Below, in pieces: positions 1-6,070 of a stretch of DNA of 6,151 nucleotides. The DNA lies in the NCBI GenBank assembly GCA_007119405.1, contig SKPT01000125.1, forward strand, positions 1 to 6,151, written 5' to 3'. The position numbers and the translations under genes are program-made. The stretch's first letter is position 1. Each line of letters opens with the position of its first letter. Origin of the DNA: Phycisphaeraceae bacterium (GTDB taxonomy: Bacteria > Planctomycetota > Phycisphaerae > Phycisphaerales > Phycisphaeraceae). Below the pieces are notes generated by a model. It ran no database searches, was not told the origin of the DNA, and was given only the letters and a program-made list of their open reading frames with translations.

Positions 1-365
1 CCATGGACGCCTCCTTCCCCGGCGCCGTAAGTCCAGCACAATGGAGCACACTACCCGGTTGGAAACACGGCCGGGCTCGGAGCCGTGTAGCCCCACAAAC
101 GCTGTACGAAGAGGTGAAGCGGGCCAAGCTAGGCGGCCCAGAATGTTCTCGAGTTCTCGGCGAATAACCCACCTTTTCACGCCGCCTTCCGCTCGTAATG
201 GTTCAACAGCCCGCCGAGCATCTTCGTTCGACGCACCCGACCTATCGATCCAGCCACCGCTTCTGGTCCCGACGGCCCCTCACGGCTTCTCAAGCCCCAT
301 AACCGGAGACTTTTCGAGTCGGTCGAGTGACGCCGACGAGAAATTTGTCTCGCGCGCACTTTCGG
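1..365. other. Intergenic region downstream of the operon, no convincing gene
   Basis: This stretch lies beyond the stop of the last operon gene and I see no supported gene in it. Its third-position composition is mixed in every open frame, unlike the strongly G/C-ending codons of the operon. Three short frames can be read: plus strand 3-167 (54 residues, possibly entering from outside the window and ending TAA), plus strand 41-373, and minus strand 177-359, ending in LGGLLNHYERKAA. A minus-strand frame is also open from about 280 off the left edge. None has a good ribosome binding site or a recognisable domain. Sequence features include a perfect 7-bp-stem hairpin at 65-88, a GGGCC/GGCCC inverted repeat at 121-139, and a GTTCTCG doublet at 145-159. 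It could be plain spacer, a dispersed hairpin repeat, or the remnant of a mobile element; I cannot choose between these. Confidence 0.5.
65..88. repeat. GC-rich inverted repeat (hairpin)
   Basis: ACACGGC at 65-71 pairs perfectly with GCCGTGT at 82-88 around a 10-base loop. The loop region can also form an alternative GGCT/AGCC stem (75-78 with 81-84). Read on the minus strand, the hairpin lies about 280 bases past the operon's last stop codon and is followed by only three Ts, so it is a poor intrinsic terminator. It could act as a transcript-end stabiliser or be one copy of a dispersed repeat. The inverted repeat is seen directly; its role is inference. Confidence 0.55.
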
Positions 366-1904
366 TTACGTGAGGCCGTCAATCGCCAGGCCGTGCGCGG
401 CGTCGACCACGGCGGTCGCGGTGACCTCGTGCCGCAGCCAGCCCGCCTGGGCGTAGCGGCCGCGGACGGGCGTGAGCAGGCGCAGCAAGGTGGCGGTGCT
501 TGTGAAGCGGATGGGTGAGAAGGCGGGGCCCTCGAGCACGCCGGGATCCTCGCACCACGCTCCGGAGGCGGCGTAGACCAGTTCGCGAAGCTGCGTGGGC
601 AGGCGGTCCCACGTGGTCACGAGCATGCCGGCCGCCCGGTGGGCGCGGGTGGCGTGGGCCAGCGTACGCACGTTGTCGCGGTTGTCCCACGGGCACGCCA
701 GCACGTCGAAGCCGGCGTCGGCGAAGTACGCGACACTCGGCACATCGCCTTCCTTGAGCCAGTACTGCCAGTCGGCGATGACGAAACTCCGCGACAGCTC
801 GGGCAGCGCCAGGTGCGTCTGCTGGTCGGCGCGGCTGGTGGCCTCGATTGGATGCCGCCACCGCGTGGCGTCGAGCAGGGCGTCACCCCAGATGATCGGC
901 CGCCGGTCCAGCGAGGCGACCGTCTCGGCGAGACGGTTCAGGTGCTCGGCGAGCAGGCCCGCCGGGGAGCCGGCCGCCCGACAACGATCGCACGTCGCAT
1001 GCGAGTACGCCTCGTCGCAGCCCAGGTGAAAGTAACCGCCCGGCCCGGCGAACGCCGCCAGCTCGCGCACCACCTCGTCCAGCAGCTTGCGCGTGTCGGG
1101 GTTGGCCAGGCACCACGTCCAGCCATCGGGCTCAAAGAGGGGCGCCAGGCGCGGGTTCTGATCGAGCACGACGTGTCGGCCGAACGCCACGCGACTCTGC
1201 GAGGCGTGGCCCCAACTGTTGAACATGGGGATGGGCTCGACGCCCATCTCGCGGGCGATGTCGATCAGCCGCCGGGCGGTGGCCTTGTCCATGGCGCCCG
1301 GCCAGGCGAGCTCGGGCAGGGCGTCGAGCTTGAGCGTGCCCCAGAACTCGAGCACGACGTGCGTGAACTTGAGCATGCCAATCAGCCGCAGGGCCTTCTC
1401 AAGCAGCAGCATGCTCGTCTCGGGAAACACGCACAGATGGATGCCGCGAAACGCCAGGGCCGCGCCGTCGCGGATGCGGGCGTGGGTGATGTCGAAGCAC
1501 TCGCCGCCGGGCTCCAGGCTCGCGACGTGCAGCATCTGCATGAGCGTCAGCCAGGCGTGACGCAGGCCGGTGTCGTCATGGGCCGCCGCCGCGGCGGCGC
1601 GGTCGTCGACGGTGAGCGAGTAGCCGTCACCCTGGCCCGGCGAAGCCGGCCCCTCGCCAGGGGCGCCTTCGCCCACCAGCACGAAGCGATGCCCCGCCCA
1701 GTCATCGTGGCGAACGACTTGCAGGCTGCCCGTCTCGCGCGTAAACGCGTGCCAGAGGCGCTGGCACAGCGAAACCAGGTCGGCGTCGACGCCGGCGGCC
1801 ACGTGCAGGCTCGCCTGGCTGCCCATGCGCAACACGCCATCGCCCCACTGGGCGTCGCGCGGCGGCGGGTAGATCAGACGCGGCGGGATTGCGGTGCGGG
1901 ACAT
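366..1904 (-). CDS. GH20-like beta-N-acetylhexosaminidase, cytoplasmic
   Basis: This 512-residue protein resembles glycoside hydrolase family 20, whose members remove terminal N-acetylglucosamine or N-acetylgalactosamine by substrate-assisted catalysis. Residues 8-135 look like the N-terminal alpha/beta domain (GH20b). The TIM barrel starts near R153-G154 (the family's sugar-binding RG motif). The catalytic signature HLGCDE is at 293-298, making D297 the acetamido-orienting residue and E298 the acid/base. NSWGH at 229-233 stands where the family usually has a D-x-P-G-H-type motif, and aromatic W379/W382 and W432 could line the site. Unusual features are C296 in the signature, C158 where RGxxLD normally has Asp, and a CxxC pair at C305/C308. 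There is no signal peptide, whereas many GH20 enzymes are secreted, so it probably acts on imported or internal sugar. It is the last gene; its ATG shares one base with the preceding stop (TGATG) and AGGAG lies 7 bases upstream. GH20 fold and class are likely; exact substrate is unknown. Confidence 0.85.
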   Translation of the reverse strand: MSRTAIPPRLIYPPPRDAQWGDGVLRMGSQASLHVAAGVDADLVSLCQRLWHAFTRETGSLQVVRHDDWAGHRFVLVGEGAPGEGPASPGQGDGYSLTVDDRAAAAAAHDDTGLRHAWLTLMQMLHVASLEPGGECFDITHARIRDGAALAFRGIHLCVFPETSMLLLEKALRLIGMLKFTHVVLEFWGTLKLDALPELAWPGAMDKATARRLIDIAREMGVEPIPMFNSWGHASQSRVAFGRHVVLDQNPRLAPLFEPDGWTWCLANPDTRKLLDEVVRELAAFAGPGGYFHLGCDEAYSHATCDRCRAAGSPAGLLAEHLNRLAETVASLDRRPIIWGDALLDATRWRHPIEATSRADQQTHLALPELSRSFVIADWQYWLKEGDVPSVAYFADAGFDVLACPWDNRDNVRTLAHATRAHRAAGMLVTTWDRLPTQLRELVYAASGAWCEDPGVLEGPAFSPIRFTSTATLLRLLTPVRGRYAQAGWLRHEVTATAVVDAAHGLAIDGLT

Positions 1905-3016
1905 CAGTCTGCTCCTGACGCGGTTGGCGTCACATCAATGGGCCTGCCCTGTTCGACGCTCTCGTAGCACGCGTTCATCACGTCGATGGTGCGACGGTGC
2001 CAGCGCAGGTTGATGCGCGGCTGACTGGCGGTGCGCACGCAGCGCACGAACTCGTCGATCAGGCCCACCCATTCGTCGAAGTACGTGTAATGCACGGTGT
2101 AGCGGTCGTTGGGCGCGCCGTTGTGGTAGATGTTGGGCCCGAAGCAGTCGGCCAAAAGCGTAGCTTGCTCACCGACGATCGCCAGCTCCACCTCCATGCG
2201 CTTGGGGAAACGCTCCCACCCCGGGCCGGGCGTGTCGATGCGCTCTTCCATGCGCGACCAGGAGGGGTCGATGAGAAAGCTCGTGCCGTCGAGCATGTGC
2301 CCGGCCACGAGAATCATGTCCTCGAGCTCGATGTCGCCGCGCAGGTTGGGTGCGAGCTGGGCGTGGAGCTGGGCGAAGTCGCTGCCGGTGAGCCAGCGCA
2401 GCATGTCGAACGGGTGCGGGTGGTCCGCCAGCGCCCCGCCGCGGCAGCGCGATTCACCGTCGCGCAGCGGATGACGTCGGCCGTAGGCGCGCTGCGGATC
2501 GCCCTGCCAGGCGAACGCCCAGATCGGGCAGAGCGTGGTGTTGGTCATCTGAATCGCGTGCAGCCGACCCAGTGTGCCGACCGCCTGTTTGACGCGATGC
2601 ACCACAGGGTTGTAGTGCAGCTCCAGCTCGACCTGGCAGATCACCCCGGCCGCGTCGACCGCCTCGATCATGCGGTCGTACTCGTGCGGGTCGAACGTCG
2701 GGATCTTCATCGAGAGCATGTGCAGGCCATGCTCGGCCGCCCAGAGCACCTGCTCCAGGTGCCGCTCGTTGGAGGACGCGAGGATGACGGCTTCAAGCTC
2801 GGGATGGGCGGCGAGCATCGCGTCGAGCGTGTCGTAGCACGGCACGCCGAAGCCCTGGGCCTCGAAGCGCGCCGCGATCTCGGACGACTCGGCGTGCGCG
2901 GCCACCCAGTGCAGACGCGGATCGCTTTGCAGCGTCTGGTAATACTTGCGCGTGTGGCTGTTGGTCTGCGCGACGATGGCGACGCGCAGCGGCTCGATGG
3001 ATGGGGCGTTGCTCAT
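1904..3016 (-). CDS. Gfo/Idh/MocA-family oxidoreductase
   Basis: This 370-residue protein has the length and layout of the Gfo/Idh/MocA family, NAD(P)-dependent enzymes that usually oxidise or reduce sugar hydroxyls. Residues 10-125 form a Rossmann-like half (RVAIVAQ at 11, then an SSNERHLEQVLWAAEHG helix at 81-97). Residues 130-370 form the alpha/beta sheet half. The family's catalytic EKP is represented by MKIP at 103-106, keeping K104. The D-x-x-x-H-type catalytic element is visible as DHPHPFD at 198-204, following the usual GGAL. Unusually, the glycine-rich GxGxxG loop is replaced by an AQTNSHTRKYY stretch at 15-25, so cofactor binding may be altered. There is no signal peptide. The ATG overlaps the preceding stop as ATGA, with GGAGG 10 bases upstream. 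The next gene starts in a TGATG overlap. The neighbouring half-length homologue suggests a joint complex. Family is confident; reaction and substrate are not known. Confidence 0.88.
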   Translation of the reverse strand: MSNAPSIEPLRVAIVAQTNSHTRKYYQTLQSDPRLHWVAAHAESSEIAARFEAQGFGVPCYDTLDAMLAAHPELEAVILASSNERHLEQVLWAAEHGLHMLSMKIPTFDPHEYDRMIEAVDAAGVICQVELELHYNPVVHRVKQAVGTLGRLHAIQMTNTTLCPIWAFAWQGDPQRAYGRRHPLRDGESRCRGGALADHPHPFDMLRWLTGSDFAQLHAQLAPNLRGDIELEDMILVAGHMLDGTSFLIDPSWSRMEERIDTPGPGWERFPKRMEVELAIVGEQATLLADCFGPNIYHNGAPNDRYTVHYTYFDEWVGLIDEFVRCVRTASQPRINLRWHRRTIDVMNACYESVEQGRPIDVTPTASGAD

Positions 3017-3807
3017 GAGGGGGCGACCTCCAGGCGGCGGCGCTCGGCGGCGCTTTGCAGCACCAGGCGCGTCAGGCGCACAAGCTCGCGGTGTCGACGT
3101 CGCAGCGATTCGATCTCGCCGGGCTCGCGCAGCAGCGCGACCGCGGCCCGGACCAGTGCCGCCTGCATCTCGTCGAGGCCGAACAGCTCGAAGTCGGTGT
3201 CGGTGTAACCGGCGGGTGACGCGGCGTTGACCACGGTGACGGAACTGGGGCGCGTGGTGGCGTCGACAAGCTGATCGCAGACGACGCCGCGGCGGGCGAT
3301 GACCTCGTGTCGATCGATGACCGACGCCCCGTCGGGCAACGCGGCGGCGAGCTCGATGCCCGCGGCCGCGCCGTCGCCAAGCTCGACCAGCACGTTGCCC
3401 GCCCGGTCAGCGGATGTGGTGGCGTACACCGCGACGATGCCCTGGCCGCTGAGATACCCCAGCACGTCCAGCTCGCGGTAGATCAGCCGCGCCAGTGTTG
3501 CCATCGCGGCCGGGGCGAAGCAGCGGCTGCGGTACATCACCGGCTGCTCGATCGTCCCGTCGGTCAGCAGCCGACGCATCTCCTGAAAGCGCCGCGCCCA
3601 GCGCCACGGTGCCAGCGGAACGAGCCGATCCTCGGGCAACGTCGCGTCAAGCTGCGCATCGCCCGGGCCCACGTGCACGTCCGCCGACTCGGCCGGCGGC
3701 GCATCGGTGAGCCGCCACCGCGCCGGTAGCGCCAGGTCGTAACGCTCGGCAAGCTGCACCAAATGATCGTGCAACGTCATTGGCGGAATCGTCGTGCCCA
3801 TCATCAT
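3013..3807 (-). CDS. Gfo/Idh/MocA C-terminal-domain-like protein lacking the NAD-binding half
   Basis: This is a 264-residue protein with no recognised name. From about residue 66 onward it reads like the C-terminal half of a Gfo/Idh/MocA oxidoreductase: PWRWARRFQEMRRLL (68-81), TIEQPVMYRSR (85-95), a D-x-LGYL helix (114-119), the NVLVELGDG strand (138-146), the RHEVIARRGVVCDQLVD strands (166-182), and a YTDTDFELFGLDE segment (201-213) leading to the final helices. No Rossmann half, GxGxxG or EKP motif is present; the first 65 residues are short and unassigned. It probably acts as a partner or substrate-binding subunit rather than as an independent dehydrogenase, but this is inference. Three consecutive ATGs (3807, 3804, 3801) overlap the upstream stop; GGAG lies 2, 5 and 8 bases before them respectively, so the second or third may be the true start. 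The gene ends in an ATGA overlap with the full-length oxidoreductase. It could instead be a lineage-specific protein only distantly related to this family. Confidence 0.75.
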   Translation of the reverse strand: MMMGTTIPPMTLHDHLVQLAERYDLALPARWRLTDAPPAESADVHVGPGDAQLDATLPEDRLVPLAPWRWARRFQEMRRLLTDGTIEQPVMYRSRCFAPAAMATLARLIYRELDVLGYLSGQGIVAVYATTSADRAGNVLVELGDGAAAGIELAAALPDGASVIDRHEVIARRGVVCDQLVDATTRPSSVTVVNAASPAGYTDTDFELFGLDEMQAALVRAAVALLREPGEIESLRRRHRELVRLTRLVLQSAAERRRLEVAPS

Positions 3808-4835
3808 TGCTCCAGCGCCTTTCCGTAGGCTTCGCCGATCGCGTCCCACACCTTGCGCGCCTCCGGCGCCGCGAGCACGGTGCCGTCGCCGCCGCGATAC
3901 GTCCACGAAAAGATGCTCTCGACGCCCAGGTCGCGGTACAGCTCGATCACGCGGCCGATCTCGGCCAGGTCGTCGGGCTGCTGGTAGTAGCCCATCACCC
4001 AGCGCTGCGACGAAAGCCCGTGACGCTGCGCCACGTCCACCGTCCGCCGCGTGATGGACTCGAAAAAGCTGCGCGGCAGTTGATACGAGAGAATCGTCGT
4101 GCTGAACACGTCGATTCCACCCTCGCGGGCGACGAGATCCCAGTCGTCGTAGCCGCGATGCTCGGTGACGTAGTAGGTGTTGAGCGTCGCGTGGACGCAG
4201 CAGGTGATCTTGCTCGCGGGGCGGATGGCCTTGATGCGGCGCGACGCCTCGGTGAGGATCTCCAGCGCCTGCTCGCGGCGGAAGCGGATCACGTCCGGGT
4301 TCATCCGCCGCGGCATCTCGTAGCCGTACTGCTCGGCGAAGCGCTTCTGGCAGATGGCACACCGGCAGGACCAGTCGTCGCCCGCGCCGCCGGTGATCGA
4401 CGCGTAGCTCTTGGGCAGGGCGTAGTGCGGCTCATCCCAGAAGTAGCCGTCGGCGTCGACCGTGCGGGCGAGCTTGTCGCAGATTTCGTAGAAGTACGCG
4501 CGGAACGCCGGCGTGTTGAAGCACGCCGCGGGCAACGGCTCGTCCGTCATCGCCGCGACCTGTCGATTGTTGTGATGGTTGGTCAGGAACACGCTGGGCG
4601 GCTCACCGCCGAACCACTTGCCGATGCCCCAGGTGTCCAGGTAGACGCGCAGGCCCTCGTCGCGCGCCACCTGGGCGACGCGGGCGATGTTGGGCAGCCA
4701 GAAGTCGATGTCGAACTCGGACAGCGCCAGGATCACGGCCGTGCAGTTGTGCTCGCGCATCTCGCGAAAGTCGCGCTGCGCGTGCTCGGGATAGCTCAGG
4801 CCGTAGTAGCTCACGCCCGTTTCCTTCACAGCCAT
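3804..4835 (-). CDS. Putative TIM-barrel glycoside hydrolase-like protein of unassigned family
   Basis: This 343-residue protein looks like a complete (beta/alpha)8 barrel, but I cannot name its family. Seen in order are VSYYGLSYPEH (8-18, first strand), TAVILALSEFD (32-42), RVYLDTWGIGKWFGG (63-77), DADGYFWDEPHY (127-138), a Cys cluster of pattern CxCxxC at C157/C159/C162, KITCCVHATLN (209-219), a GIDVFSTTILSY strand (240-251), and ESIFSWTYRGGDG (306-318). D134-E135 after a predicted strand resembles the acid/base position of retaining glycosidases (GH42- or GH5-like barrels); a nucleophile is not obvious. The cysteines could bind zinc. There is no signal peptide. The ATG at 4835 has GGAG 7 bases upstream and follows the regulator stop by 22 bases; an upstream in-frame ATG at 5012 lies inside the regulator and gives low-complexity arginine-rich sequence, so it was rejected. 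It ends overlapping the next gene (ATGA). A lyase or isomerase is also possible. Confidence 0.8.
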   Translation of the reverse strand: MAVKETGVSYYGLSYPEHAQRDFREMREHNCTAVILALSEFDIDFWLPNIARVAQVARDEGLRVYLDTWGIGKWFGGEPPSVFLTNHHNNRQVAAMTDEPLPAACFNTPAFRAYFYEICDKLARTVDADGYFWDEPHYALPKSYASITGGAGDDWSCRCAICQKRFAEQYGYEMPRRMNPDVIRFRREQALEILTEASRRIKAIRPASKITCCVHATLNTYYVTEHRGYDDWDLVAREGGIDVFSTTILSYQLPRSFFESITRRTVDVAQRHGLSSQRWVMGYYQQPDDLAEIGRVIELYRDLGVESIFSWTYRGGDGTVLAAPEARKVWDAIGEAYGKALEQ

Positions 4836-4857
4836 GACGGTACTCCAGTTGGGGGCA

Positions 4858-5994
4858 TCAAATCGCCTCGTATGCCTGCCCGACGTAATCGGGCGTTCGG
4901 GTAAGCTCGTATTGCCAGTGTGCGTCGGTGCTGGCGCGCACGACGAGGCGCGGTTCGAGCAGGATGCGGTTGAACGCGGCCGACGACTGGCCTTGCAGCT
5001 TCTCCAGCGCACACTGCACCGCCAGGCGCGCCATCGCCTGGACGGGGTACTCGACGCTGGTCAGCGCCGGGGCGGTGACGCGTGCCTCGGCCAGGTTGTC
5101 GAAGCCGGCGATCGCCACCTCGCCGGGCACGTCGATGCCGTGCTGCCGGCAGTAGCGCAGGGCACCGATCGCCAGCAGGTCGTTGAACGCGAACATCGCC
5201 CGTGGCAGCGGCCCCCGCGCCGCGAGCCGCGCCATCGCCGACTCGCCGTGGCCAATGTCCCACCCATCGCCGTCGGTGATGTGCGACGCGGGCAGATCGT
5301 GCCCGGCCTGGCGCAGCGCGTCGCGGTAGCCCTCCAGACGCTCGTCACGCACCAGCCGCGGCCCGAAGGCGATGTACCCGAAGCGATCGAAGCCCAGGTC
5401 GATCAGGTGACGCGCCACGGCCGCCCCCCCGGCGCCGTTGCGCGCGGCCACGAAGTCGCAGGGCACCGCCTCCAGCCGACGCCCGAGCATCACCAGCGGC
5501 GTGCCGGTGTCGATCAGCCTCCGATACAACTCCGCGCAGCGCGGGTCCAGACCCGGCGCCACGAGCAGTGCCTCGACGCCCATGTCGCGAAACGAATCGA
5601 TCAACTCCCGCTCGCGGGAAAAGTCATGCTCGCTCGACCCGACAAGCACCTGATGCCCCGCCACTTGCCCCGCCACTTGGGCCGCCGCCTGGACGTGCTG
5701 GGCAAGGTTGCTGAAGAACGGGCTGGCGATATGCGTGACCACGAGCCCCAGGCGACGTGGCCCGGCATGGCTTTGACGCACGCCCTGGGCGCTGATGATC
5801 GCCGGGTTCGTCGCGTCCGGCACCAGCAGGCCCTCGTACTGAAGCTGGCGGTGGATCTTCTGCGCCGTCGCCAGCGACACGCCGAGCACCTGCGCGAACC
5901 GGCGCGTGGGCATGAACCGATCGCCCGCGCGGCCGTGCTCACCCGCCTGGATCTCATGGCGGACCTGGTCGAGCAGGACGTGGTACTTGGACAA
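4858..5994 (-). CDS. Transcriptional regulator: GntR-type winged helix fused to LacI-type sugar-binding domain
   Basis: This is a 378-residue cytoplasmic regulator. Residues 2-59 form a GntR-like winged helix: SKYHVLLDQVRHEIQ, a G-x-x-x-G-D turn, then MPTRRFAQVLGVSLATAQKI and LQYEGLLVP as recognition helix and wing. Residues 81-350 form a LacI/PBP1-type periplasmic-binding-like sensor: RLGLVVTHIASPFF (81-94), GVEALLVAPG (139-148), GFDRFGYIAF (201-210), RLEGYRDALRQAG (219-231), MFAFNDLLAIGAL (267-279), VAIAGFDN (293-300) and PALTSVEYP (309-317). Such hybrids usually sense a sugar and repress the adjacent operon. I chose the TTG at 5994 because AAGGAG lies 6 bases before it, it opens exactly at the GntR domain, and the upstream ATG at 6039 lacks a ribosome binding site and falls between the promoter elements. 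Using 6039 would add 15 residues (393 in total). Its gene leads the operon, 22 bases before the next gene. The effector cannot be read from the sequence. Confidence 0.9.
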   Translation of the reverse strand: MSKYHVLLDQVRHEIQAGEHGRAGDRFMPTRRFAQVLGVSLATAQKIHRQLQYEGLLVPDATNPAIISAQGVRQSHAGPRRLGLVVTHIASPFFSNLAQHVQAAAQVAGQVAGHQVLVGSSEHDFSRERELIDSFRDMGVEALLVAPGLDPRCAELYRRLIDTGTPLVMLGRRLEAVPCDFVAARNGAGGAAVARHLIDLGFDRFGYIAFGPRLVRDERLEGYRDALRQAGHDLPASHITDGDGWDIGHGESAMARLAARGPLPRAMFAFNDLLAIGALRYCRQHGIDVPGEVAIAGFDNLAEARVTAPALTSVEYPVQAMARLAVQCALEKLQGQSSAAFNRILLEPRLVVRASTDAHWQYELTRTPDYVGQAYEAI

Positions 5995-6000
5995 CGGCGA

Positions 6001-6006
6001 CTCCTT
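6001..6006 (-). promoter_or_regulatory. Shine-Dalgarno site deciding the regulator start
   Basis: AAGGAG is read on the minus strand, 6 bases before the TTG at 5994-5992. The ATG at 6039 has no purine-rich site before it, so this element favours the TTG start. Confidence 0.7.
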
Positions 6007-6027
6007 GCCCCCCGGAAGGATGTCGGC

Positions 6028-6056
6028 AGTGTAGATCATGTCAGTTGACGCGTCAA
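6028..6056 (-). promoter_or_regulatory. Sigma70-like promoter of the operon
   Basis: Read on the minus strand, TTGACG (6056-6051, five of six matches to the -35 consensus) is followed after exactly 17 bases by TACACT (6033-6028, four of six matches to the -10 consensus). Transcription would start near 6023-6020, giving a leader of roughly 30 bases that contains the AAGGAG site. This predicts that the ATG at 6039 is not transcribed. No second promoter is obvious inside the operon. The match is seen in the sequence; activity is inferred, and Planctomycetota promoters are less well characterised than those of Proteobacteria. Confidence 0.6.
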
Positions 6057-6070
6057 ATCATGTCAGTTGA
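6035..6070 (-). promoter_or_regulatory. Operator candidate: direct repeats around a palindrome
   Basis: Two exact 14-base copies of TCAACTGACATGAT (minus-strand reading) lie at 6070-6057 and 6048-6035, 22 bases or about two helical turns apart. Between and partly within them is the perfect 12-base palindrome TTGACGCGTCAA (6056-6045), whose left half is the -35 box. One repeat lies just upstream of the -35 and the other fills the -35/-10 spacer, so a bound protein would block RNA polymerase. The natural candidate is the regulator encoded immediately downstream, implying autoregulation of the whole operon. I see no further copy elsewhere in the window. Confidence 0.6.

Noticed and set aside
337..352. 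CGAGA/TCTCG inverted repeat about 13 bases past the operon's last stop as a terminator
   Set aside because: The stem is only 5 bp and no T-tract follows on the minus strand, so it does not support an intrinsic terminator.
41..373. Plus-strand 110-codon frame in the left flank
   Set aside because: Mixed third-position composition, no ribosome binding site, no domain, and its end runs into the convergent GH20-like gene.
639..1967. Long plus-strand open frame of 442 codons opposite the GH20-like gene
   Set aside because: It is a high-GC shadow of the minus-strand gene; its translation is rich in Arg, Gly, Val and His with no domain, while the minus-strand frame has clear GH20 motifs.
1997..3208. 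Long plus-strand open frame of 403 codons opposite the oxidoreductase
   Set aside because: Composition is typical of an antisense shadow and the opposite strand carries family motifs throughout.
3808..4362. Upstream extension of the half-length Gfo/Idh/MocA-like gene to an ATG at 4362
   Set aside because: The extra 185 residues lie within the barrel gene in another frame, are low-complexity and Arg-rich, and contain no Rossmann motif; the ATGs at 3801-3807 follow a GGAG site.
3780..4904. Long plus-strand open frame of 374 codons opposite the TIM-barrel gene
   Set aside because: It spans two real minus-strand gene boundaries and has no domain.
4834..6048. Long plus-strand open frame of 404 codons opposite the regulator
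   Set aside because: The minus-strand product is a clear GntR/LacI regulator; the plus frame has no recognisable domain and runs over the operator.
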